Positions 46,901 through 58,483 of a stretch of 64,000 nt of DNA are shown here, one piece after another. A program made the translations under genes and the position numbers. The notes beneath the pieces were generated by a model. The model was given only the letters and a program-made list of their open reading frames with translations. It was not told the origin of the DNA and did not search any database. Source of the DNA: Chlorokybus atmophyticus. Its lineage: Eukaryota > Streptophyta > Chlorokybophyceae > Chlorokybales > Chlorokybaceae. Position 1 is the first letter of the stretch. Each line of letters opens with the position of its first letter. The stretch covers positions 322,096 to 386,095 of the forward strand of contig RHPI01002656.1 of NCBI GenBank assembly GCA_009103225.1, in the 5' to 3' direction.

Positions 46901-49549
46901 CTCCCAGTGGTTCGACCGCAACGAGGGCGATGGCGCCACCGAGCGCGAGCTGCTGCCTGCCAACGGCGGCACCGACCCGTACGTCCGATACAGAGTAAGT
47001 GAACAGGAGTGTGGGTGTGTGGGTGTGTGTGGTGAGGGGTGAGGGGTGATATGGGGTGATGGGCAGGTGACGACGTTTACGAGTGATGTGAGGGGGGCGG
47101 GCACGGATGCGGGAGTGAATGTTGAGATACATGGGAAGAATGGCGTGTCCTCGGGTCCCAAACCACTGCGCTCAGAGGTACAATTGGACACTTGGACAAC
47201 ACTGTCACCTGACAAGCACACACACGCACAATCGCGTGCAATGACCACAACATACACCTTTCCCTTTCCAGTCCAAGGATACCTTTGAGCGCGGCCGCTC
47301 TGATGTCTTCCACGTCACGTGCATGGACTGCGGCGAAGAGCTGTCATCAGTGACTGTCTCTCACGACGGCAAAGGGGTCGGGTCGAGCTGGCACCTGGAG
47401 CAGGTGGAGGTGTTCGACGAGAAGAGAGGGAGGGGGTGGTACTTCCCCGCGGCGTGCTGGCTGGATGGGAAGAGTGGGTTGAGTAAGAGGTTGATGGCGG
47501 CGAGCAAGGACCCCAGAACGGAGAAGTGCAAGTACAAGGTGGGTGGGTGGAGTGATACTTCTTATGCACTGACTGAGACTATAAACACTCTCTGCAGGTG
47601 ACGGTTAGTACCTCTGATGTAAGAGGTGCGGGCACGGACGCCAACGTGACTCTGACGTTGTACGGCGACAACGGCCGCACGTGCGAGCGCGCACTAACCA
47701 CAGGTAGATGTCGCATACGTAACGAACTCATGACAAACGACCCCAACATGACCAAACTCACCCTGTTCACCCCCAGGCAAGTTCGAGCGTGGCAGCGAGG
47801 ACGTCTTCTTCTTCGACGCGTTGGACATGTCCAACATTGTGAAAGCCCGCATCGGCCACGACAACTCGGGCGGCTTCGGCGCCGCGTGGCACTGCGCTGG
47901 TGTGGAGGTAGTCAACCTCACGACGGGGAAGACGGTTCTCTTCCCGTGCGGGATGTGGTTCGACGCAACACGAGGAGACAAACTCACTGTGAGGGAACTC
48001 ATTGCTGGAGGGGAGGGTAACAATGTCAATGGAGCTGCCAAACCTATGAGATATAAGGTGGGTGGTGGATATGTGGGATATGTGGGTGATGTGGGTGATG
48101 TGGCTATGTGAGTTGCGGGTGTTCCTCCTACTCATGTGGTGCGGGCGCGTCATGTCCTAGGTTGTGACGTACACGAGCGACCTGCGTGGTGCCGGCACGG
48201 ACGCCAACGTGTCCCTCGTTCTCCACGGCTCCCTAGGCGACTCGGGTCGTCGTGTCCTCGACTCCTCCCGCGACAACTTCGAGCGCGGGCAGGTGGACAC
48301 CTTCTCCCTCGAGTCTCACCACCTCGGGGAGTTAAGAAGACTCGTCATCGGGCATGACGATAGTGGGCCGGGACCCGCGTGGCACCTGGCGCAGGTGGAA
48401 GTGATGGAGGAAGGGGGAGAAGGGAGAGTGTGGAGGTTCCCGTGCGGACAGTGGTTCGATAAGAATTGTGGGGATGGGAGGGTGGAGAGGGAGCTGGTGC
48501 CGGCGTCGGCGGGAGATAAACCACTCAACACCTGCAGGTAGTGGCACACACCATTCTATATGTGTGTGTGTGTCTGCGCGTGTGTGTGGTGTAAAAGCGG
48601 GTTGCGTTCGCACACACACATACACGCGCGCGTGTGTCGCGCGCTTCCCTCTTTTGCGAGACACTGCACTATCTCACACTTGACCCTGTGTGCAAGTTGG
48701 TTGGTTGTCAACGTCCCAATCAGCCGACACGTTGTTGTCAAGTGGCAATGTTGCGTCTGTCTCAGGTATAAGGTGACCGTGTGCACGAGCGACCTCAAGG
48801 GCGCCGGCACTGACGCCGAGGTCTTTATCGAATTGATCAACAAACACAACACTCGTAGCGACGTGTTAAAACTCAAGTCCGGTAGTGTGGACCCCTTCGA
48901 GCGCGGCTGTGTCGACGTGTTCTTCCTCGACGTGTCCCCGCCGTTGGGCGACATAACACGCATACGCATCGGCCACGACAACCGCGGGATGGGACCAGGG
49001 TGGCACCTTGATCATGTGGAGGTGGAACCCGAGGGTGGGATGAAGAGTGTGTTCCCGTGCGGGAGGTGGTTTGATAAGAAGAGAGATGACGGGTTGATTG
49101 TGAGGGAGTTGAGTGCAGCGGAGGGGAGGGACATTAACAAGAAGTCCATGTTGTGTCGGTACCGCGTGTCCACGCGTACGAGCGATGTCAAGCACGCGGG
49201 TACCGACGCGCGCGTGAGCGTGGAGTTGTTCGGTGCGTTGGGTGCGAGCGGGGTGTTGAAGCTCGTGTCGGGAAGCAAGGATGCGTTCGAGCGCGGGCAG
49301 ACGGACGTGCTTGTGGTTGAAGCGGCGGATGTCGGACCCATGAATAAGATTGTGATTGGGCATGATGGCACGGGCATCGGCGCGGGGTGGCACCTTGCAG
49401 ATGTGCATGTACTCAACACCAACACAGGCGAAGAAGCACTCTTCCCATGCCACAGGTGGGCATCACGACCGTTATTCTCTCACGCGTGTATGTATGTATG
49501 TATGTATGTATGTATGTATGTATGCAATGTGTGCATATACACACAGTGC

Positions 49550-49580
<31 letters not shown>

Positions 49581-51324
49581 CATAAATACAGTTTACAAGT
49601 ACACAATCCAACGTCACCACCCAACACACCTCCTTTCCCAGATGGCTAGACAAGAAGGAGGACGACGGCCTGACCTCACGCGAGCTGTTACCCGCAAAAC
49701 AACAACAACCATCCCCACCTCCAAAGCAGCAGAAGATCGCAGCCAAGCCTCCTGTACCAACCCCGTCTCGCTACACGGTGCGCGTGTACACGAGCGACGT
49801 GCGAGGTGCTGGCACGCGCGGGACGGTGCGGTTCACGTTGTTCGGGGAGCGCGGGGACAGCGGGGAGCAGGTCGTGAGGAATGATGTTGGTGGTTCTAAG
49901 AATGACAATGTGGGGGCGTTTGAGCGCGGGGCGGTGGCGCAAGTGGAGGTGAGAGGGAAGTTCTTGGGGAGGCTGCAGAGGCTGAGGATCGGACATGACA
50001 CCATGGAGAAAGGGGATGGTACGTGATCGTGTTGTGCCGACACGCATGCCAACGCAATAGGCATGTACGAATGAACGACGGCATGAGGATATATCAACAC
50101 TTGTGCAGGTTGGCATCTGGATCGTGTGGATGTCATTGACCACGATGTCAAGGACTTGTACACCTTTATGTAAGCTGCACACATCTGCCTGTGTGCGCGC
50201 CTCGTGTTTGTGTCTCTTTGTGTGCGCGCGCATGTGTGTGGGTGTGTGCATGGGTGTGTGCATGCACCTGTGCATCACCACGCCAACTAACCCCTCTTAC
50301 TTGTCTTGTTCTAGTTGCCGTCGGTGGGTGGATGGCAAGCAGGACGACGGCGCCCTCGTGTGCAACCTTCTCACCAAGGGCCCTGTCCCCGCCGCCAACC
50401 AGCCCTCTCCACCACTCCCCACACCAGCCAAAAAGAACAACAACATCAGCACCACTGCTGTGACGGAAGGCACGGACGCGAGGTTCACACCGTCAGACAA
50501 TGAACGCGCTTCGGATGTTGAGTATAGAATAAAGGGGACCAGACAGCAACATACTCAACATGTCACACATGAGCGTGCAAGTGATGCGGCTGCGGCCCGT
50601 CGAGTAGAAAAGGGAAACAAGCGAAGGGAAGGGTTGTCGGCAGCCAGAGTGTATAGCGATGAAGGGAGCGATGATGCATACAGCTGGCATGAAGAGGATG
50701 ATGATGGGGAGGGGGAGGAGTCCACATCACGTGCAAAGACAACTTCGGGTGCAGTGAGGGATGACAGGAGGTCCTATGGTGAGACGGAGTATGAAGTGGC
50801 CGTCAAGACCGGCAGCGTACTCGGGGCCGAGACAGACGCCCAAGTGTGTACACATGCACGCATAATTTCGCAACCCAATTTCGCAACACATGTGCATGAC
50901 ATAAAGATTCTCCCTTTCTCAGGTGTATCTGGAGCTGGTTGGGAAGGGTGGGCATAGCAGCGGTCGTGTGCAGCTGGAGCCAGCGTTGAGACGCGGCAAC
51001 CCAGGCCAGTGCTTTGGGCGGAGCAAGACGGACGTGTTCTTCATTCGTGCGCATGAAGTTGGAGACATCGAGTTGCTGAGGTCAGAAAGGCTCTAACACC
51101 ATGCACAGTGTATGTATTGACACGAGGGCGAGCACAGAGTCATAAGCAATGGTTTCTGCAGGGTTGGGCATGATGGGAAGGGATTGGGGCCGGCGTGGTT
51201 TCTGGAGAGTGTGAGCGTGCGCGGGGGCGGGGGCGCGTGGTTCTTCCCGTGCCGAAGCTGGCTGGAGAGCAGGGACCCGAAGCATGGAAGGATTGAGGTC
51301 GAGCTCCGGCCTGCTAGTCAGTAG
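40995..51324 (+). CDS. LOXHD1-like protein: PH domain, coiled coil and 15 PLAT domains
   Basis: Twenty-six exons, 2402 residues, every junction phase-checked: 40995-41288, 41875-42025, 42173-42686, 42775-42918, 42998-43847, 44007-44105, 44181-44309, 44382-45244, 45347-45395, 45485-45772, 45897-46016, 46128-46450, 46528-46597, 46710-46769, 46860-46994, 47067-47177, 47272-47538, 47598-47703, 47777-48057, 48161-48537, 48766-49455, 49642-50018, 50109-50169, 50315-50843, 50923-51080, 51162-51324. Residues ~99-240 are a PH domain (MSGWLLKQ; RRWKRYWFYL; EAREWCLALRRAW), then a charged coiled coil. Fifteen PLAT/LH2 repeats follow, each with a TSDVRGAGTDA-type strand, FERG, IGHD and W-H-L, and FPC..W. 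PLAT domains are beta-sandwiches that bind membranes or partner proteins; the PH domain suggests phosphoinositide binding. Between repeats 14 and 15 lies a ~130-residue acidic/Ser-rich linker. Repeat 14 (GAGTRG) and 15 (GAETDA) are the most diverged. Intron 9 (45396-45484) uses a GC donor. Confidence 0.96.
46038..46114. repeat. CCCACA hexanucleotide tract in PLAT-gene intron 11
   Basis: Imperfect then regular CCCACA units immediately before the acceptor of exon 12, forming most of that short intron. Confidence 0.93.
49487..49584. repeat. Inverted tetranucleotide microsatellites in PLAT-gene intron 21
   Basis: (TGTA)n at 49487-49524 and (CATA)n/(TACA)n at 49551-49584 are reverse complements across a 26-base centre, so the intron transcript can fold into a long hairpin. 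Confidence 0.93.
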
Positions 51325-51906
51325 TGTTGCCGACATGGGTGACTTGTACATATGGAGCTGAGTGGATGCACTAAACACAGCTAGCAAATGCAAGCCATGG
51401 AGTGCTTGATCCAGAGTCTTAGTTACTCAACCACAGCTCGACATGAGTGCAGGATGCACTGGCAGTCCTAAACCGCTACTCGCACGATTGCTCATAAGTT
51501 GCGCACATGCCACACCGATCAAATCCAGGTGTCCACAGGCACATGTGCTGTATTTGCTGATGCACGGATACCAATGCATGAGTCTTGGCAAGTCACACCG
51601 TATGATTCCGAAGCAACCACACAGGCGCATGCTAATGTGCACATGTTGTGTATTCCAATCTTCACATCACAGGATGCACTTGCCCACATGCCGCGTATGT
51701 GCCTTGGGCTGAGGAACGGCTTGTGCAGAGCACCTTGAGGGCACATGAAGTGCTGAGGCACTCTTGTTTTGCAGTGTTGCACCAACTCTGCCTGGTTGAC
51801 ATTGGAGAAAAGTATACACTTAATATCTTTACAAACAGTAGCAAACTGGCTGCAGGCAAGCAAGGTTTGATGCACTACACGTGCCAAGCTTACATGCACT
51901 GTGCAA
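51325..51906. other. Tail-to-tail intergenic region
   Basis: Lies between the stop codons of the PLAT gene (+) and succinyl-CoA ligase (-). No gene seen. On the minus strand a TGTAA word, a polyadenylation signal in some green algae, occurs about 15 bases after the ligase stop codon. Confidence 0.45.
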
Positions 51907-54577
51907 CTATGATAATGACTTGACCGCCTTTTTCGCAGCATCGTCGAGGTCGTCTGCTGGAGTGATGTTTAGCTTGGCCTCCTGCACATGCAAACATGTA
52001 AACAGCGCCCACTATGAAGCTGCATGAGCTACACATTAGCCAGACATACCGCCAGGATCTGCTTGCCCTTTTCGACATTGGTGCCCTCCAGCCGGACAAC
52101 AAGTGGCACGCTCAAACCAACCTGTCAACAGGTTCACCAGTATATCAACTGCTGCAATATGCAAACAGTGTGTCGTTAGAAATGGTGCTCGCATACCTCC
52201 TTAGCAGCATTGACAATGCCGCTCGCAATGACATCGCATTTCATGATGCCACCGAAGATGTTCACGAGAATGGCCTTCACCTTCTTATCAGATGTGAGGA
52301 TCTTGAAGGCTTGCACAATCTGCGAACAAGCAAAAGAGTAAACTCACCCAACACCGACAGCCCCAAAGTAGCCGTTGGCCACAGCACTGCCATGTACTTG
52401 CCTGCCCTTCAGTGGCACTCCCGCCCACATCAAGAAAGTTGGCTGGGGCACCTCCATGTAGCTTGATGATGTCCATGGTGGCCATGGCCAGACCGGCGCC
52501 ATTGACCATGCATCCAATGTTTCCATCAAGACCAATGTAGTTGAGGTCAGCCTTTGCAGCTGCGACCTGGGGTCCACACGCAACAATAGCAGATCAGCAA
52601 AGCAGCGTAGGTTTGATAACAGGGGATGATGATGGACGCACACCTCACGGGGGTCTTCTTGAGATGTGTCGCGCAAAGCAAACAAGTTCTTTTGCCTAAA
52701 TGCCGCATTGTCGTCGAAGTTCAACTTGGCATCCGCGGCCACAAGACGCCCGTCTGATGTTTCAGCAAGTGGATTGACCTGAAGCCCAAGATGTACGTGT
52801 ACGCAGCAGATTCATGCATGTTAAACAGGAGCTGGTTTGGTTGATGATATAATGAACGGTTGACGAACCATCACGTACCTCCACCAGTGTGCAGTCGCTC
52901 TTTGTAAACGCTTCATACAGGTGTTTGATCTGCGTTGTAAAATGTCAGCGCAGTACAAGCGTGACACCCTAAGCTGGCACAGGCTATGCTGCTTGGCATG
53001 CGTGTGCACCTGTTCTTTCGCCTTCTCCTTGTTGGTTGTGACCTTGAGACCATCAACCACCGCTGCAGCCTGCTTGTCCGTGATGCCTTCATTGATGTTG
53101 ACTGGCACCTGGGAACCATCATGTGTTCAGCACGTTGTTGCTGTGAACCAGATTTAGAGAATGGGAATGTCAAAGTGTGAAGGACCGACACATATAATAA
53201 GCATTCACCAGCTGCATGCACGAGTCACACCTTAACAATCATATCCGGATACTTCTCTGCCAGGTCTTCTATGCTGGTGCCACCCTTACTGCACGCAATG
53301 ATAACCTGCAGCAGCCGAGGAAAGCATGCTTACGCTTGAGCCCCTGTTCGCCTCTCAGAAGTTCACTGCAAGCCAGTGTGGTAACATAATGCGGCTACAA
53401 CTACTCACCGGACCTGCTGTTGCTCGATCCAGCGCAATAGCAAAGTACATCTCATTTGTGAAATCCAGCTTCTCCGCAATGTACAGCTGCCATGAAGATG
53501 AAGCCAGTTACGTAGTTGCTACAAGACGTTAATAAGCATGGCGCCATAAAACGCCTGTCACACTATCTGCTGTGCACGAGTGTTACACGCCGCACTTAAC
53601 ACGACGTACTTGCGCACGCCACACTACGTCATGCCATGCACATGTGCATGTGTACATGGCACAGCCAGCATGCCAATTGCATGCTGATTGACAACTGCGA
53701 GCAAATCTGTCTCTGTACTGACTCAATAAGCACACTCACCCTGTTGACAGGCTTGCCCTCAGGGCCTGTTTGCTTCGTGACTAGAATCTGGCCAAGCATT
53801 TTCTCTGCACGTCAGCAGATGGAACCAGTTTACTCTCTGTTCCACACAGATCTCCTTGCCAACACCCCATAAAATACCTCAGATGTCCTTGCCAACGCCA
53901 ACGACAAAGCATGTTACTTGGCATCGTCGTACAGCTCACCTGCAACGCTTTGGACTTCAGACTTCTTCACTATGTGCACGCCACCCTTGAATCCATTCTT
54001 GAACGTGCCTAGCCCGCGCCCACCCGCAAGGACCTGGCTTTTGACCACCACCTGCAATGCAAGCATGCACGATGACGCAAAGATAACACAATAATACACT
54101 TCACGACGTGTGTAAAATGCAGTGGACACAGGCGTTTCAATGGTGATTGTGTGCTTCAGAGTGTGCATGCTTTGCATTGTGTAACACGTAGTACAGCCAA
54201 CTATTACGCCATCATCAAACATCAACACCTCGTCTCCTTGGAGATTGTTGGCCGCCCGCACCACCTCCTCAATGGAGCCGCCCACAGCGCCTTTGGGGAC
54301 GTTGACTCCATACTTGCTCATCAGCTCAGCGCCCTGCCAATGCACCAGTCTTTCGCAGCGCGGTCTACAGTCCAGCAACATCAATTATAACGACCACCAC
54401 GATGGTCATGTCCATGACCACAAAGACTGCAGCCCCACCCACCTGGTACTCGTGGACGTTGAGCCACCTGACTTGCTGCTGATGGTGCTGGTGGGAGGCG
54501 GTGGCGGCTGCGGGAGTCGACTGCGCTACAGCCACCACCCGGGCAGCCGCCCGCCTCGCCGCCGCACGCAGCGCCAT
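51907..54577 (-). CDS. Succinyl-CoA ligase [ADP/GDP-forming] beta subunit, mitochondrial
   Basis: Thirteen minus-strand exons: 54577-54443, 54333-54229, 54051-53940, 53804-53740, 53486-53409, 53305-53231, 53108-53010, 52929-52879, 52778-52644, 52566-52402, 52319-52197, 52121-52050, 51981-51907; 429 residues, phases consistent. The first ~35 residues are Ala/Arg-rich without acidic residues, a mitochondrial presequence, then [10 protein letters not shown] begins the mature protein. ATP-grasp region: [20 protein letters not shown], the nucleotide-binding loop. Later [13 protein letters not shown] (metal ligands), [24 protein letters not shown] and [10 protein letters not shown] (CoA-ligase half) are all intact. 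It catalyses succinyl-CoA + NDP + Pi to succinate + CoA + NTP in the TCA cycle with the alpha subunit. An upstream in-frame ATG (54610) would add 11 residues. The intron after exon 10 (52320-52401) has a GC donor. Confidence 0.97.
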
Positions 54578-55631
54578 CGTGGAGGTGGACAACGCCAAAG
54601 CCGACCACAACAGCGATCTCCCCAGAGAGATCGCCGTTAGGGTTTGTTACGCGCAATCATCACTTCGCGGGATCAGTGAACCCGTCAGTTCACTTAGCGC
54701 CACTTGTGTGAACAGCATCAGCGTTGCACAGGATTCACTCGGGAAGCTCGCTGCGCCTCTCTGCGAGTCAAAACTGAGAGCTGAACTTGCTCCTGCATAG
54801 CAAGAATTCAAGTGTAGTACAGTTGTCTCGGATACTATTCATTGCAACCACTAGTATGCCTCATACGGCGGGTTGGGGTGGTGTTACTTGTCATGATGCT
54901 CAACCAAGGCTGCATAGTTGACAATTGATCAAGTATTGCTAACCAGCACGTAACATGCTGGTACTTCGATCCACTTCTCGGACACGACCATGTTTCAAAC
55001 CTCGGACGTGGGCTTGTGCTCACGGCATTGCAAGCTCAATGACAAATAGTTTACAAGCATACCATACCAGGCTTTGCTTCACCATCAGCCACGGACATTT
55101 TTAAATCAGCTGAGCTAGGGTTTATGGTCTCGCAATGCATACGTTTCTTGCGCATATCCACATAATGTTTACTCTTTGTGACAGAAGTGATGGCACTACT
55201 CGCAGCCGTTTAAAGGGAAGGATATGCTACGCATGTATCATGTAAGAAGTTGCGCAGGTGGATGTACAGGCAGCAAGGCATGGTGTACGATGGCACATAC
55301 AAATACTTGAACCAGTTGGTCGTCAACAAGCTACAAGCAGCAACAACATCAACACATAAGTAAGTTACAGGTAAGAGCAGTGCTGGGAGCAGTCGGACTG
55401 CCCGCATGTATGTCGACTTGTCAGCACCTCTCACATTGGCATTAACTATGTATGCTACTCTGGCTGATGGGACATTAATGTGACACTGCTTGCTGGTTGC
55501 ATGCGGCTGGCATGAACTTGATGCGCGCAGCACTCTTGCTGCTGCACCGTCAACCCTTGCAAGTGCCTAGATACCGAACACATAAACAACGTATCGTGAG
55601 CAAATCCAGGCCACGCAGCTTGAGGAGGGGG
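54578..55631. other. Intergenic region upstream of succinyl-CoA ligase
   Basis: No supported gene. The part nearest 54578 is presumably the ligase promoter. Confidence 0.5.
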
Positions 55632-56140
55632 TGTAACAAACCACTAGGCCACAAAAGCACGAAGTGTGTTTTGCGGCCATTGTGGCGTTATTATGTGGTC
55701 GTCCGTGACATTCCCCCCCACTTAGATATCTACTTTTCTTATTGGATGTGAGTTTTTACAAGGCTTCTCGTCACTGAGCAGTGGAAGCGTTAATTGCAAT
55801 TAATACTGAGCAATCGCAGCGCGTATTGCGCCGCTGAGTGACCGACTGTCAGTCGCCGTCAGGCAAGTCGCGCGGTACTACCCAGTGGCGGCTCCAGATA
55901 CGCGCGACGCGTTAGATTGTCCAACGGCCATCCAGCAAGTCGCGCATTGACACGCGACCCATCATGGATTGATAACAACGACCTCAAAAATCCTTCTTGG
56001 TCTACCGCCGCCAAGCGGTTTCGACCTCAGGACCTTTTCGGTCTCAAGCTCCGATGACCAATGTAACAAACCGCTAGGCCACACAAGCACGAAGTGTGTT
56101 TTGCGGCCGTTGTGGCGTTATCTTTTAGTCGTCCGTGACA
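55632..56140 (-). mobile_element. Miniature terminal-repeat element (TRIM-like), 509 bp
   Basis: Two 79-bp direct repeats, 55632-55710 and 56062-56140, differ at only a few positions. Read on the minus strand each starts TGTCACGG and ends TTTGTTACA, i.e. TG..CA. On that strand a G-rich polypurine tract (AAGTGGGGGGGGAA) directly precedes the downstream repeat. TTGGTCATCGGAGC directly follows the upstream repeat and resembles the initiator-tRNA(Met) PBS of the chromodomain element (TTGGTATCGGAGC) with one extra base. The flanks are GGGGG on both sides (55627-55631, 56141-56145), a possible 5-bp target duplication, though low complexity. There is no coding capacity. This is the structure of a TRIM/SMART element, dependent on another element for movement. 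Confidence 0.72.
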
Positions 56141-56220
56141 GGGGGGGACATGTTCGCCACATCTACTTGCAGCTGCGAGGGGCCAAGTTGTAGCGTCCTT
56201 GTGGTCGTGCATGCAGACGC

Positions 56221-56274
56221 CTGAGTGACACTCAGGTTAGGCGTGCGTGTCCAATGGACACGCACGCCTAACCT
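56221..56274. repeat. Two overlapping tight palindromes
   Basis: Short one: 7-bp arms CTGAGTG/CACTCAG around one base (56221-56235). Long one: 20-bp perfect arms at 56234-56253 and 56255-56274 around a single A. Layout parallels 7106-7173. Confidence 0.9.
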
Positions 56275-57118
56275 CTGCTTCTCTCTTCTCTCCTCTCCTC
56301 TACACTCTGCAGGTGGCGCTTGAGTGTTGCCTTCAGTCTGCTTACTGCTATACACGCCCACCTGCTGCTGCTTGAGGGTCTAGTGTTGGGCTAGTAGTTG
56401 TGTTGGTGTAAGTTTTGTATAGCTCTGTCTTAGCCCCCATGTAGTCGCATAACCGCTTGTTGCTCTATGCCCTACTATCACCTACTTCGGGGTTTGCCTC
56501 GTGCAACCTGTGTGTATGATGCTGGTTACTTAGTACATCCTCAGCACATGCAATGTATACCCGATGCACAGCTTACCACTCTCTATGTACATATGTTCAT
56601 GAATCCTGTAACACTTCATGCTGCTCTGCGTCTCACACGGTCACACATGCACGAACATCACGCACAACCAGCACAGCGCAAGTCACGCAAGTTGGATAAA
56701 TAAATACACCAAGAGGTCACACACGCACGTGCACAACAGCACCTCACATACTCTACGCTGAGGAAGTGATTACAATGCAGGCTAAACGCTTCTTCGTACG
56801 CGATGCTTGTGCCTGTGGGGCCGGTGGTGCAGAGGCAGGCATGAAGCAAGACTGTGCAGCAGATGCAGGCAGGAGCCTCACTTGCAAGCACGTACCCTAA
56901 CGGCAGTCATTAAACACAGGGGCGGTGCTGCTGGGCCGTCAACCAGGGTTGATGGCCCTTGACCAGTGCAGCATGTGCACCTGTATCTTGGGTTGGATAT
57001 GCATGCAGTAAAGCATACATGGCCGCCGCTGTGCAGCGACACAAATTGCTGTACATACAATAATAACTGGTTGTGGAGTGTATGGTGCGTGGCAAGCTAT
57101 GTGCAATACCAACTATGT
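56275..57118. other. Intergenic stretch downstream of the CenH3-like gene
   Basis: A pyrimidine-rich CTTCTCTCTTCTCTCCTCTC tract at about 56278-56301. No supported gene. Confidence 0.5.
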
Positions 57119-58483
57119 CTACGGGCCTCCTCGTATTCGCCTTGTCAGCTGCAAGTCCCTTGGCACTGACACCAACAGAAACGTGTTACACCCCAGCTGC
57201 AAGCGACACGAGATATATCCTGCTGCTAACTTACTGATGGTGACGCGTTTGGCATGGATGGCAATCAGGTTGCAGTCCTCTAGCAGGTGGACAATGAAGT
57301 CTTCTGTTGCCTGACATTGTTGTTAGCGTCAGTGTCATTTCGTTTGCATCTGGAGCTGTCCATACCACTCACCTCTTGAATGGCCAGCAGTGCCTCTGCT
57401 GTCCACCTAAAGGGCTCAAGCGTGAAGGTATTGGTAATTTCACGGACCTGACATGCGCACTTTGAGCTACAAACCACTACACACACAGCTCACTGCTGCA
57501 TTGCCTGTACCATGCAAAGGTGGCATGCATGCAGCTGGAGCTTGCTTGTTTTGCACACCAACTCAGTCCGACACTCACCAAGCGGGCAAAGGGAAGCTTG
57601 CGTATTAGAAGCTCCGTGCTCTTTTGATACTTGCGAATCTCCCGCAACGCTACTGTGCCCGGCCGGTAACGATGCGGCTTTGTTGGAGGCACAATGCCCG
57701 CCGCCGCTGCAAAAGACAATGTCACATATATCAGTTACCTCCGCAAGGTACATTCATGCGCAGCCAGATGTCCAGGCCAGCTGCTGCGGTCAGCTCCGGT
57801 GTTGCATGCGATAGTAGCAGGCAAGAAAGGTGGTGACTTCATGCTTGTGGCGGCATACAATGCTACATTCTGAAAGATGTGCTAGTCCTGAGGAGGGTGT
57901 CAAAGCAAGCCTGAACGTGCATGCCACCCTGAGCTTGTGCATGCATGCCTGTGGTTGCATGTTGACAAACTCTTGCAGCACCTTACTTCTGCCAGCACTG
58001 CAGCAGCAGGCACATTGAAGCTATAAAGCTGCTTCAGTTGTACAGATCCCAGGTACCGTTTATTCGCAATGCTGACCTTTACAACCACACGTTCAGCACT
58101 GCAAATGATTACATCAATGCTAAACTCTATCATGCAGCTCTCTCAGTGATGTCGGGGGACGGCTGTGCCTTGAGCAGCAAACTTGTGAAAAACTTGTGAA
58201 AACTTTGTGAACCTCGTTTGCATGCGACACCATGCAAGCAGCAAGCATGGCAGAACAAACCTCTTCCTCCCCCCCTTCCTCCCCTGCCTGGCCTTCCGCC
58301 TCTCCTGGAGGGCGTGGCTGCCGCAGCCGCGCCCGCAGCCGAGGCGGCCGCTCCTGCGGCAGCTGCGGCGGCTCCAGCTGCTGCAGCTGCAACGCCTCCA
58401 GCGGCACTCCCTCCTCCGCCTCCGCTGCTCCTCCTGCCCCCTCGCCGGCGACTGCCCCCTCCCCTCTGAACCGTCCTGGCCAT
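57119..58483 (-). CDS. Centromeric histone H3 variant (CenH3/CENP-A-like)
   Basis: Five minus-strand exons: 58483-58261, 57706-57579, 57447-57373, 57310-57235, 57165-57119; 182 residues, phases consistent. Residues 1-74 start MART, as in H3, and then become an Arg/Gly then Ala-rich tail unlike canonical H3. From residue ~84 the histone fold is clear: [20 protein letters not shown] (alpha-N), [14 protein letters not shown] (alpha 1), REITNTF then [17 protein letters not shown] (loop 1 and alpha 2), [18 protein letters not shown], then [15 protein letters not shown]. Loop 1 is one residue longer than in canonical H3, and alpha 2 begins RWTAEAL rather than RFQSSAV; the long loop 1 and this Trp are hallmarks of CenH3. 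CenH3 replaces H3 in centromeric nucleosomes and founds the kinetochore. Canonical algal H3 genes also usually lack this many introns and this tail. A divergent non-centromeric H3 variant is the alternative. Confidence 0.85.
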
